From Barnesiella sp. WM24 (lineage in GTDB: Bacteria > Bacteroidota > Bacteroidia > Bacteroidales > Muribaculaceae), in the NCBI RefSeq assembly GCF_004570975.1, contig NZ_SPPC01000017.1:1-57418 (forward strand): 57,418 bases of DNA. Direction: 5' to 3'. This document shows, in pieces, positions 6,373-14,428 of this stretch. The position numbers were made by a program, and so were the translations under genes. The notes under the pieces were generated by a model, which was not told the DNA's origin, ran no database searches, and saw only the letters and a program-made list of their open reading frames with translations. Each line of letters begins with the position of its first letter. The stretch's first letter is position 1.

Positions 6373-7350
6373 ATGACGCAACAGACACAAAGGACTGCAC
6401 CGGCCGTTGCTCCACAGCCGACAGCAACACAAGTCCAGAAAACGCCGGTCAATATGCTTAATGACTTACTCAACAATAGAGCAATGCGCAAGCAGTTTGA
6501 CAATGCCCTCGGAGCGGGCGCACCGACATTCATAGCAGGCATATTGGAGCTTTTCAGCAGCGATAGCAAGCTCCAGCTTTGTGACCCTACCCTCGTAGTA
6601 AAAGAGGCTCTCAAAGCGGCCGTATTGCGCTTGCCTATCAACAAATCGCTCGGACAGGCTTTTATTATAGCCTACAACAACACCGTGAAAGATGAACACG
6701 GAAACAAGCGCAAGCAGTATGAGCCTACTTTCCAGATAGGCTATAAAGGCTTGTATCAGCTTGCAATGCGCACCGGCCAATATCGTATCATCAACGCCGA
6801 TGTGGTGTATGAGGGCGAACTCCAAAAGAAATCAAAGCTCACCGGCGAAATCGACTTAGAGGGTGATAAAAAGAGCGATACCGTTATTGGCTACTTTGCC
6901 TATATCGAATTGCTCAACGGCTATCACAAGGCTCTCTACATGAGCGTAGAGGACGTTGCGAAACACGCAAAACGCTACTCAAAGGCTCTTATGTATTCCA
7001 AAGATGTTACCGTGGAATCCCTTATGGAGCTTGCAAAGCTCCCCGTGGTAGCAGATAGTGGCTCTCTGGGCTGGCTTGGCAACTTTCATGGCATGGCTAT
7101 TAAGACAGCACTAAGAAATCTACTTAGTAAATATGGCTACCTCTCGGTTGAACTCCAAAAGGCTTTGGCGAGTGATGACATCACCGATGATGCTAAATTG
7201 GCATTATCGGCCGCTCAATCCATGCCGGCTATTGCTTCCACGACCGCGCCGCAGGCTATTGACGTTACCACGGTGGATTATGAGGACGTAGGCATGACTC
7301 CAGCCGATGAGTCAGAATTACCCACGGACAATATTGAATGTGGCTTTTAA
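6373..7350 (+). CDS. recT: RecT-family single-strand annealing protein
   Basis: A 325-residue protein. Residues about 40-260 show the RecT pattern: PTFIAGILELF, CDPTLVVKEALKAAVLRLPINKSLGQAFIIAYNN, FQIGYKGLYQLAMRTGQYR, then VEDVAKHAKRYSKA. RecT proteins anneal single strands and promote strand exchange in phage replication and recombination. The N-terminus is a Q/P-rich tail and the C-terminus is acidic. It lies between the SMC-like ATPase and an MBL-fold protein that may be its nuclease partner. Confidence 0.93.
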   Translation: MTQQTQRTAPAVAPQPTATQVQKTPVNMLNDLLNNRAMRKQFDNALGAGAPTFIAGILELFSSDSKLQLCDPTLVVKEALKAAVLRLPINKSLGQAFIIAYNNTVKDEHGNKRKQYEPTFQIGYKGLYQLAMRTGQYRIINADVVYEGELQKKSKLTGEIDLEGDKKSDTVIGYFAYIELLNGYHKALYMSVEDVAKHAKRYSKALMYSKDVTVESLMELAKLPVVADSGSLGWLGNFHGMAIKTALRNLLSKYGYLSVELQKALASDDITDDAKLALSAAQSMPAIASTTAPQAIDVTTVDYEDVGMTPADESELPTDNIECGF

Positions 7351-7362
7351 TTCGCTCGACTA

Positions 7363-8091
7363 ATGAAATTGAAAGTATTAGGTAGCTCGTCCGCTGGAAA
7401 TTGCTATGTTCTTGACAATGGCAATGAGGCTTTGATACTTGAGGCTGGTGTGGCTTTTGCGAAAGTCAAAAAGGCTTTGGGCTTTAATCTCCGCAAGGTG
7501 GCGGGCTGCCTAATTACACATCAGCATAACGACCACGCCAAGTACATACGCAATGTGGTGGAGTGTGGTATAACAACACTGGCACTCCCGGAGGTATGGA
7601 CTGCAAAGCAAATCGAAAGTTCACGGGCCGTTGCTGTCCAGCCATACAAAGGCTACAAGCTGGGGCGTTTTAAGGTGCTACCTTTCCCTGCCTGCCACGA
7701 TGTGCCCTGTGTGGGTTATCACATTATCCACCCCGATTGCGGACGTATGTTATTCTTGACCGATAGCTGCGATTGTTTGCAAATATTCCCACAACTCAAT
7801 CATTTGCTTATAGAGTGCAACTATTCCACGTTCAACTTGCTTGAGGCGGTGAATAAGGGTTACACACTCAAAAGCCAGATTGAGCGACTACCAAACTCTC
7901 ACATGGAGCTTGACACTTGCAAGCGAGTTATCCGTGAACATGACCTTACCGATGTACAAGAGATTGTATTGCTCCACCTCTCTGCTCACAATAGCGACCG
8001 TGAGCATTTCATAAGCGAGATAGAGCGACATACGGGTAAGGTTGTGTATGCCGCAAGTCCGGGTTTAACCATTGACATTACTAAGTATTGA
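7363..8091 (+). CDS. MBL-fold metallo-hydrolase (likely nuclease)
   Basis: A 242-residue beta-lactamase-fold protein with the zinc motif HQHNDH (H53, H55, D57, H58) and further ligands in PACHD and LTDSCD. It resembles the YycJ/WalJ group of phage and bacterial MBL proteins, several of which are exonucleases. It is encoded directly after RecT, where phages usually place the exonuclease partner, so I infer a 5'-3' exonuclease or related DNA-processing role. Confidence 0.85.
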   Translation: MKLKVLGSSSAGNCYVLDNGNEALILEAGVAFAKVKKALGFNLRKVAGCLITHQHNDHAKYIRNVVECGITTLALPEVWTAKQIESSRAVAVQPYKGYKLGRFKVLPFPACHDVPCVGYHIIHPDCGRMLFLTDSCDCLQIFPQLNHLLIECNYSTFNLLEAVNKGYTLKSQIERLPNSHMELDTCKRVIREHDLTDVQEIVLLHLSAHNSDREHFISEIERHTGKVVYAASPGLTIDITKY

Positions 8092-8092
8092 C

Positions 8093-8524
8093 ATGGCAAA
8101 GGTGATGGTTGAAAAGATTAACGGGCTATTCAATCTCCGGCCCCTGTATGAGTGGTTTGCGCAGGTATGCGATGGGCTTTATCTCATTGAGGTAAAGAAA
8201 ATCCGCAAGCCGCGCACCAACGACCAAAACGGTTGGCTCTGGGGCTGTATTTACCCAATGCTCTTAGACGGGCTTTTAGAGGCTGGTTGGGAGTTTACAA
8301 CGGTGGAGCAAGTGCATGAGTTTTTCAAGGCTCTCATTGCGAAAGATAGCGTTGTAAACCGACACACGGGCGAAATCGTGGAATTTCCAAGCTCGACAGC
8401 CACAATGAATACCGTGCAATTCTCGACATATTGCGAAAAACTAAGAGAGTATGGGCGTGAATTTCTCGGAATCGAAATACCGGACCCGGATAAATATTGG
8501 CGCACGAATGATACAAGTAGCTGA
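8093..8524 (+). CDS. NinB-like recombination protein
   Basis: A 143-residue protein. The signature RTNDQNGWLWGCIYPMLLDGLLEAGWE, TTVEQVHEFFK, TGEIVEFPSSTATMNTVQFSTYCEKLREYG, then GIEIPDPD, matches the NinB/YbcN group (lambda Orf-like ssDNA-binding recombination mediators). The ATG at 8093 follows the MBL-fold stop by 1 base and is preferred over an in-frame upstream start inside that gene. It works with RecT in the same operon. Confidence 0.85.
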   Translation: MAKVMVEKINGLFNLRPLYEWFAQVCDGLYLIEVKKIRKPRTNDQNGWLWGCIYPMLLDGLLEAGWEFTTVEQVHEFFKALIAKDSVVNRHTGEIVEFPSSTATMNTVQFSTYCEKLREYGREFLGIEIPDPDKYWRTNDTSS

Positions 8525-8705
8525 CAACGTAATCTCGGAGTTGGTAAGACACATTCCGATGATATTAGACCTCTTGCCGCCTAACCCTACCAAGAGCCTA
8601 AGAGCGGCAAATGCAATACGAATGACAAAGATAAACCTCAATAAATTAAAACAATTAGACGATGAGAGAAAACAAAGAACTCAAAATCACAACCGCGAAT
8701 TATGA
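8508..8705 (+). CDS. Small basic protein, unknown
   Basis: 65 residues from the ATG at 8508 (MIQVADNVISELVRHIP). It is helical and basic toward the end (RMTKINLNKLKQLDDERKQR). It overlaps the NinB-like gene by 17 bases and the next gene by 44 bases, in different frames. A helical opening and a Lys/Arg-rich tail suggest a small nucleic-acid-associated protein. The family is not recognised, and overlap on both sides lowers certainty. Confidence 0.6.
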   Translation: MIQVADNVISELVRHIPMILDLLPPNPTKSLRAANAIRMTKINLNKLKQLDDERKQRTQNHNREL

Positions 8706-9306
8706 GGCTGCTTATGCAATGGCCGATGACAACACGCGCAAAATTCTCGCCACACTCGTGGGCGATAACGACACAACTGCAACGCCGGCTCGACCGGCAC
8801 CCAGTCTATCCGACTACACCACCATACGCTCCTATGAGGACGCTTGTGAGGCTCTTGGAATAGAGCCAATCCTTAACAAATCACTACTCGTGCGTGATGG
8901 AGAAGGTATAGCAGACCTATTCACTCTCCCCAAGCATATAGTCGCACAGATGAAGTTAGAAATTATTTGCAAAGCTCTTTGGGGTGGAGAGAACAAATGC
9001 CAGCCTACCGCTGACGGGAGCAAAGTATGGTGGTACCCGGTACTTGCACTCTGGACACCCTCAGAGATAGCAGGCATGGAAGATGAGCAGCGCAAAGCCC
9101 TCCTGTCTGCCGGTGCGCACTATGGCGCGACTGCGGGTTTCGGTTGTCTGTCTGCGTCTTATCGTAGCTCGTGGACGACTGCGTATGGGGCGTTCCGCTT
9201 GTGCCTTGACACCGAGGAAAAGGCAGAATACTTTGGCAAGCAATTCGTGGAGCTGTGGGCTGAAGCCTATGCCTACAATTTCACGGTAGGCGGTCATCTT
9301 GAATAA
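8662..9306 (+). CDS. Early-region protein with a DGR variable repeat (C-type-lectin-like)
   Basis: A 214-residue protein with no signal peptide. The N-terminal part is helical (SYEDACEALGIEPILNK, LPKHIVAQMKLEIICKAL), followed by KVWWYPVLALW. Residues 146-180 are the DGR variable repeat: ALLSA, GFG, YRSSW, GAFRL, as in C-type-lectin folds of DGR target proteins. After it comes a tail (TEEKAEYFGKQFVELWAEAY), so unlike the tail target the repeat is internal. It lies in the recombination operon between NinB-like and coiled-coil genes, hence probably cytoplasmic and early. Similar proteins occur in Bacteroidales phages by recollection, without known function. Start: the 8662 ATG. Confidence 0.88.
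   Translation: MRENKELKITTANYEAAYAMADDNTRKILATLVGDNDTTATPARPAPSLSDYTTIRSYEDACEALGIEPILNKSLLVRDGEGIADLFTLPKHIVAQMKLEIICKALWGGENKCQPTADGSKVWWYPVLALWTPSEIAGMEDEQRKALLSAGAHYGATAGFGCLSASYRSSWTTAYGAFRLCLDTEEKAEYFGKQFVELWAEAYAYNFTVGGHLE
9097..9200 (+). other. DGR variable repeat 2 (remote VR)
   Basis: 104 bp aligned without gaps to the template repeat 53128-53231. Of 21 template adenines, 13 differ here (to G, C or T). Every non-adenine position is identical. Substitutions fall in AAY codons and one TAT, leaving GGC, GCG, TTC, TGG and CGT codons intact. This pattern is the hallmark of adenine-directed mutagenic retrohoming. The 3' boundary shares TTGTGCC with the other VR, where the TR has TTTTACC. 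Confidence 0.95.
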
Positions 9307-9338
9307 CTGCAACCAACAATCCCAAAATACATAAGGAT

Positions 9339-9776
9339 ATGCAAGATGTAATGTTTCCCAACGACCCGGTCGAAGCTCGTGAGCAAATGCTACGGGATAA
9401 CTGCGACCAAATAGAGCCGCGTAGTTTTACGCGCTCTTTCTCCCAAGATGAGGTGAATGACCGCCGCGCCGAATTGGAGCAGGTATCAATCCAAATCACT
9501 GAGCTTGAAGATGAACTCGCCCAAGTCCGCGCCGACATAAAAGGGCGTATCAAGCCTTTGCTTGAACGCCGCGGCAAGATACTCGATGAGTTGAAAGCTC
9601 GTGGCGAGTGGGTAACGGCCGACACATTCAAATTTGTAGATGTGGACGAGGGCAAGACTGCCTACTACTCCGCTGAGGGTTACAAGATTGAAGAACGTGC
9701 CATGACACCACAAGAACGACAGCGCAACATCATTCAAGCCACGCGCTTTTTCAATCGCACCGGCACTGATGACTAA
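9339..9776 (+). CDS. Coiled-coil early protein, unknown
   Basis: A 145-residue protein with a strong coiled coil in the middle (about 40-90: RRAELEQVSIQITELEDELAQ, RGKILDELKARGEW) and a C-terminal segment ending in TPQERQRNIIQATRFFNRTG. It is in the early operon between the DGR-target protein and a conserved phage protein. Family not recognised. It may be a structural partner in the replication or recombination complex. Confidence 0.75.
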   Translation: MQDVMFPNDPVEAREQMLRDNCDQIEPRSFTRSFSQDEVNDRRAELEQVSIQITELEDELAQVRADIKGRIKPLLERRGKILDELKARGEWVTADTFKFVDVDEGKTAYYSAEGYKIEERAMTPQERQRNIIQATRFFNRTGTDD

Positions 9777-9804
9777 GTAATAATCACCCATAATTCAAAC
9801 CACA

Positions 9805-10551
9805 ATGGAAGATAACAACAAAATCAATCTGACAATCGAAAACTACACAGGCGAAAAGCCTATTGTGGTGGTTTACCGCGAGGGTATTGCCAGCAAGGTG
9901 CTGGACCAGAAAGCCCCGGAAAAAATCGAAATCGCCGGCGTACTCTCAATTCCGCTTGACTGGCTGGAAAAGCGCGTTGACACAATCAACCAAGCAGAGG
10001 CGTTTATTCTCGTTGAGCGCGACAAATACGCAATCACTCTCACAATCAACGAAAGCGACCCCTACAAAAAAGGCACAATAACCGGCTCCGCTGAACTCTC
10101 CGAGCTTTTTACAAAATTCGGTATTAACAACCCCAATGTGGGCTGGACACCGGCAAAACTGGGGCAATTCATTCGCCTCAATCGCGCAGCCTTTGAAGAT
10201 AAGGAGATTTGTATGAAACTTGTATCTGCCCTCAAGAATTTCAAGGCTAACGCACAATCTCAAATCGAAAAGCAGCATGACCCGTCCGGCTCTCGTGCCG
10301 AGGTGTATCGCCAGACCGTAGAAAGCAATCTCCCCAAGTCGTTCACCGTTAAAATCCCCATTTTCAAGGGGCCGGAAAAAACCACGTTTGACGTGGAATT
10401 TGACCACTACCTCACGGACGGCGAGGTGTTCTTACAGCTTGTTTCTCCGGGCGCAAAGGAACTCACCGACCAATATTGCGATAAGACCATTGACGCGGTG
10501 CTTGACAAAATCCGCGGGGTTGCCCCCGACATTGCCATAATCGAAGCATAA
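9805..10551 (+). CDS. Conserved phage protein (DUF2303-like)
   Basis: A 248-residue soluble protein. The central and C-terminal parts (SELFTKFGINN, WTPAKLGQFIRLNRAAFED, then NLPKSFTVKIPIFKGPEKTTFDVEFD) resemble DUF2303 phage proteins in general shape: an early helical part and a later beta-rich IPVF-like part. The match is from memory and moderate. It is placed just before the replication initiation genes. Confidence 0.7.
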   Translation: MEDNNKINLTIENYTGEKPIVVVYREGIASKVLDQKAPEKIEIAGVLSIPLDWLEKRVDTINQAEAFILVERDKYAITLTINESDPYKKGTITGSAELSELFTKFGINNPNVGWTPAKLGQFIRLNRAAFEDKEICMKLVSALKNFKANAQSQIEKQHDPSGSRAEVYRQTVESNLPKSFTVKIPIFKGPEKTTFDVEFDHYLTDGEVFLQLVSPGAKELTDQYCDKTIDAVLDKIRGVAPDIAIIEA

Positions 10552-10567
10552 CGACTGCAACTCCCCT

Positions 10568-11455
10568 ATGGCAAACAAGCGGATTAAATCCCTAATGCCT
10601 ATTGACACGGGGGAATGGTTAGACAGCCCCCGTGTCAATACTCTCTCTTACGATGTAAGGGGGATATGGCTTACATTGCTTTGCTATATGTGGGAAAGCC
10701 CCACACGGGGAATTATGGCGCACTCTAACGGAAAGCCCTATACAAAGGGGCAAATCCTACGAGAATTGCAAATAGATTCTATCTCGCTTGAAATTCTCAT
10801 TGAGAGCGGATTGTTGGCAATAGACAATCACGGAGTTTACCACTCTCCCGAAATGGTGCGCAAGGAGCGCATAAGTAGTGTAAGGCGCAATGCTGGTCGC
10901 AAAGGTGGAGAGATAACCAAAGGCAAGGTGTTTGCGGTTATACAAGAAATTACCCCCAATCAGCAAGCCTCCGTGGTTGTAGAGCCACCCCCCGAAAGCA
11001 AGCAAGCCACACCAATACCTCAATTATTCAATAATGAGGAAATTCCCGAAATGCCCCCAGAGCTTACGCCCGAACAAAAGGCGAAAGCCGAGAAAAAGAG
11101 AAAATATAAATACGCTGAAAATGTAAGCCTTACAAGAGATGAATACGCCAAGTTGTGTGAGGAACACACCGAGCCAGTAGTAAAGCGTATGATAGAAATT
11201 CTTGACAACTACAAAGGGCAGAATGGCAAGCGATACAGAAGTGATTATAGAGCTATCCTTAATTGGGTAGTAAACAGATATAACGATGAGCAACTAAGAT
11301 ATGGCACTCGACCCCCAACAATTACGACTACCGCAAAACCAGCAGGCGGCATTGGAGCTTTTGCGCCAAATGCAACAAGAGCGGTACAAATTACAACAGG
11401 AACAAGCCCGCAATCTGGTGATGCGCCGGCGAAAGACTATTCTGAAAGGTTTTAA
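10568..11455 (+). CDS. Replication initiation / primosome-like protein
   Basis: A 295-residue protein. The N-terminal winged-helix-like region (SLMPIDTGEWLDSPRVNTLSYDVRGIWLTLLCYMWES) resembles phage replisome organisers. After a P/E-rich linker (about 135-185), the C-terminal half has TRDEYAKLCEE, IEILDNYKG and KRYRSDYRAILNWVVNRY, a motif common in phage DnaD/replication proteins. Directly downstream, overlapping by 155 bases, is a DnaC-like helicase loader, supporting a role in origin recognition and helicase loading. Confidence 0.82.
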   Translation: MANKRIKSLMPIDTGEWLDSPRVNTLSYDVRGIWLTLLCYMWESPTRGIMAHSNGKPYTKGQILRELQIDSISLEILIESGLLAIDNHGVYHSPEMVRKERISSVRRNAGRKGGEITKGKVFAVIQEITPNQQASVVVEPPPESKQATPIPQLFNNEEIPEMPPELTPEQKAKAEKKRKYKYAENVSLTRDEYAKLCEEHTEPVVKRMIEILDNYKGQNGKRYRSDYRAILNWVVNRYNDEQLRYGTRPPTITTTAKPAGGIGAFAPNATRAVQITTGTSPQSGDAPAKDYSERF

Positions 11456-12122
11456 GTATGACCTTACCGACCATGAGGAATACAACGTACACGCCGCTAT
11501 GGTGCTTGAAATGGGTAACAACTATATGCTACGCGAGTTTTCGCAATTCGTAGTAGATGAGCATAATAAGAACGTGTTGCGTTTCTTGCTCTACTACTTC
11601 AACAATTGCCCCCTCGCTGAAACGGTGTTTCCAAATGAGGATTACAAGATTCACAAGAACATACTCTTAATCGGTGAGCCGGGTACGGGTAAGACTATGC
11701 TTATGCAAATTTTCGCTGACTATCTCCAAGCGACTCAGAACGACAACCAGTTTCGCAATATCAGTATGACCCAGCTAATGAACTATCAAAAGGTATTCGG
11801 GCATATTGACAAGTACACCTACAACGAACTTAAAGGAGCGAGCCGCCAAGAGGCTTATGACGGTGTGGACCCGTATAACATTTGTCTTAATGACTTGGGT
11901 ATTGCGACCGAGCAGCAAAAGAGTTTTGGTACGCTTTTAACCCAAGTTACCGATGAATTTCTCTTTGCCCGCTATGAGATATATCAGCAGTATGGTAAAC
12001 GCTATCATATCACAAGCAATCTGACCGTCAAGGAGCTAAAAAAACGCTTTGAGGGGCGTTTGCAAGACCGCTTCAAAGCATTCAACGTGATAGAGCTACA
12101 CGGAGGTAGCCGCCGGCGTTAA
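11301..12122 (+). CDS. DnaC-like helicase loader ATPase
   Basis: A 273-residue AAA+ protein. Walker A GEPGTGKT is at 125-132, an NDLGIAT Walker B-like stretch follows (about 198-204), and there is an arginine-rich end (FEGRLQDRFKAFN) as in DnaC/IstB loaders. It would load the host replicative helicase at the phage origin. The first ATG (11301) gives a 155-base out-of-frame overlap with the upstream replication gene. Internal starts near 11421 would remove most of it, but the N-terminal Q-rich helix looks coding. Confidence 0.85.
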   Translation: MALDPQQLRLPQNQQAALELLRQMQQERYKLQQEQARNLVMRRRKTILKGFKYDLTDHEEYNVHAAMVLEMGNNYMLREFSQFVVDEHNKNVLRFLLYYFNNCPLAETVFPNEDYKIHKNILLIGEPGTGKTMLMQIFADYLQATQNDNQFRNISMTQLMNYQKVFGHIDKYTYNELKGASRQEAYDGVDPYNICLNDLGIATEQQKSFGTLLTQVTDEFLFARYEIYQQYGKRYHITSNLTVKELKKRFEGRLQDRFKAFNVIELHGGSRRR

Positions 12123-12168
12123 TCTTTCTCTCCCTAAAAGTGTGTTCACCGAACAATTACAAAGCAAA

Positions 12169-13220
12169 ATGAAGCATAAATTTAACTACAACTGGACTCT
12201 CAAAGACGCTCATTTCAGCAAAGATAAGGGTGTGGTGTTTTCGTGCTTTGCTTGTGGGGGGGGTCAACAATGGGCTATAAATTAGCTGGTTACGATGTAA
12301 TAGGTTGTAATGAAATTGACCCTCGCGTTATGAGCTTATACGAAACAAATCACCACCCACGCTATCCGTTTCTGGAACCGATACAGACATTCCGAGAGAG
12401 GACTGCATACCCGGACGCACTCTATAATCTTGACATTCTGGACGGGTCCCCGCCATGCTCCGCTTTCTCAATGGCAGGCAGCCGAGAGGAGGCATGGGGC
12501 GTTGAGAAAAAGTTTCGTGAGGGTCAAGCAACCCAAGTGCTTGATACGCTCTTTTTCGATTTCATAGAGGTTGCGCGAAAGCTCCAGCCCAAAGTTGTAA
12601 TCGCTGAGAACGTGAAAGGACTCTTACAAGGAGACGCGAAAAAGTATGTGCAACGTATCTATGCCGAGTTTGACGCAGCGGGCTATTATTGCCAACACTG
12701 GCTACTGGACGGTCAGGATATGGGCGTACCACAAAGGCGTGAGCGTGTCTTTTTCGTGTGCCTTAGAAAAGACCTCATAGACCATGTGCCAGTGCGATAC
12801 AATCTTTTTGACGTGGTACCGCACCTTAATCTCGCTTTCAACGAGCCACGCATAACGTGTGAGGACGCAGAACTTGAATTGGGCGATGAGATAACCACCA
12901 AATGCTATGTTGAGGACTACGGCCGCTTACAGCGTGGAGAGGAAAAGAAATATCAGCAATGTGCATTAGTGCAAAAAACAGACGTACACCCAACGCTCTT
13001 AGCAAGCTATCGTGATAAGGCAAGCCCTATGCCGGCATGGGAGCGCAAATGGCTCTCCAAATCAGACATTTGCAAAGTATCATCTTTCCCTCAAGACTAC
13101 GATTTCGGCTCACAAAAGCCACACTATATATGCGGAATGAGTGTACCGCCAATAATGATTGCTCAAATCGCTACACAAGTTTATGAACAATGGCTATCAA
13201 AAATTAACCAAGTGAAATGA
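12169..13220 (+). CDS. C5-cytosine DNA methyltransferase, frame broken at poly-G
   Basis: A Dcm-type methyltransferase. After the break the frame carries NEIDP, the catalytic motif GSPPCSAFSMAG, AENVKGLL and QRRERVFFVCL, and extends to LSKSDICKVSSFPQDY. The N-terminal part, including motif I (FSCFACGGG), is read from the ATG at 12169 in another frame. The frames meet at eight G (12256-12263). Nine G would give one continuous product of about 350 residues joining CGGG to STMGYKLAG. As it stands the first frame ends shortly after the G tract, and the second has only a GTG at 12243 or an ATG at 12270. Either a sequencing error, a phase-variable tract or a real lesion. Confidence 0.85.
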
Positions 13221-13675
13221 AACGCAAAAAAGTAATATTGACATTGTGCCGAGTATTCCCGGCCACTCATTCCAAAAGAGGGATAAACACCCTGTTTGCG
13301 GTCAAGCTCTTTGCCGGCCGCAAAATCCACACCATACGCGCAGATGAGAAAGAGCAATGGGAGAAAAAGATTGCCGACATCAACGAGGGCAAGAAAATCC
13401 TTTGTGTGCGTGAATGGACGGGCCGCCCCTACAACTCCGAGCAAGCCGACATAAAACAATTCGTGCAAGTAGGACTGCAAGACATCACAATTACCTACGG
13501 GGTTGATGATGAAACGCCTCAAGCATGGGTTGACGGAAAGCCGGTCCCGGTCGAATTACTCGCCAAGAATGACGGCCTCGAACTCTCTGACTTTATAGAG
13601 TGGTTTTTTGGTAGCGTACACAAGGGTAACGTGTTCAAAGGTAAGATTATTCATTTCACCGATTTTCGCTATTGA
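13217..13675 (+). CDS. ASCH-like domain protein
   Basis: A 152-residue basic protein. The segment FAGRKIHTIRADEKEQWEKKI, EGKKILCVREWTGRPYNSEQ, resembles ASCH/PUA-like domains of Bacteroidales phages, which are thought to bind RNA or modified nucleotides. It starts 4 bases before the C5-methyltransferase stop and ends 4 bases into the next methyltransferase gene, so it is translationally linked to both. A role in recognising modified nucleic acid is only suggested by this context. Confidence 0.7.
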   Translation: MKRKKVILTLCRVFPATHSKRGINTLFAVKLFAGRKIHTIRADEKEQWEKKIADINEGKKILCVREWTGRPYNSEQADIKQFVQVGLQDITITYGVDDETPQAWVDGKPVPVELLAKNDGLELSDFIEWFFGSVHKGNVFKGKIIHFTDFRY

Positions 13676-14406
13676 TTATGATTGGCTTAATGGTGGGAGA
13701 TTGCAAATGCTACAATGCCGATTGCGAAAGTGTCATGTGCGATATGCCCGATAACAGCGTGGATTTCATATTGTCAGATATACCCTACGATTTAGACCTT
13801 AACGGTGGTGGCGCACATGGGGATTTCTGCACACGCAAGCAGATACAATCGCGTAAGAATAGCTCTCTATATTTCGTGTCGCAAGGTATTGACTACGACA
13901 AGATTTTTAGCGAGTTTGAGCGGATTTGCAAGCGCGTGAATATATGTGTGTTTTGCTCTAATAAGCAGATAGGGCGCATAATGACATGGTGGGAGCAGCG
14001 AGGCTATGTGGCAACTCTTTTGGTGTGGGATAAGCCTAATCCTATACCATTAGGTAATGGGTGTTACATTAACAATCTGGAATTTATCGTGTATGTGCGC
14101 GAGAAAGGCGTTACCTACAACTCCCTCGGTTATGATATGCAACTGAAAACATTTCGCAATCAACCGCCCCAAGCCGCCCAGCGAATACATGAAACAGAAA
14201 AGCCCGTGAGCCTACTACAACACCTTTTGTTGCTCCATACGAAAGAAGGCGATATTGTCTTTGATGCTTATGCCGGCTCTTTCTCCACCGCGATAGCCTG
14301 CCACAAGGAAAAGCGTAAGTTTATCGGGTGTGAGATACTACAAAAATACTTTGAGCCGGCAATGAGACGCCTCGCTGGTGCTGTCGCTCAACAATCCCTT
14401 TTCTAA
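13672..14406 (+). CDS. N6-adenine / N4-cytosine DNA methyltransferase
   Basis: A 244-residue protein with motif IV SDIPYDL (a DPPY variant with Ile), HETEKPVSLLQHLL (motif X-like) and FDAYAGSFSTAIAC (motif I, AdoMet binding). The order, catalytic motif before the AdoMet motif, indicates a beta-class enzyme that methylates the exocyclic amino group of A or C. No cognate endonuclease is present, so it is probably an orphan methyltransferase protecting phage DNA from host restriction. A likely start alternative is the ATG at 13678. Confidence 0.9.
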   Translation: MIMIGLMVGDCKCYNADCESVMCDMPDNSVDFILSDIPYDLDLNGGGAHGDFCTRKQIQSRKNSSLYFVSQGIDYDKIFSEFERICKRVNICVFCSNKQIGRIMTWWEQRGYVATLLVWDKPNPIPLGNGCYINNLEFIVYVREKGVTYNSLGYDMQLKTFRNQPPQAAQRIHETEKPVSLLQHLLLLHTKEGDIVFDAYAGSFSTAIACHKEKRKFIGCEILQKYFEPAMRRLAGAVAQQSLF

Positions 14407-14428
14407 CGAAATAACTATTAGTTACTAT

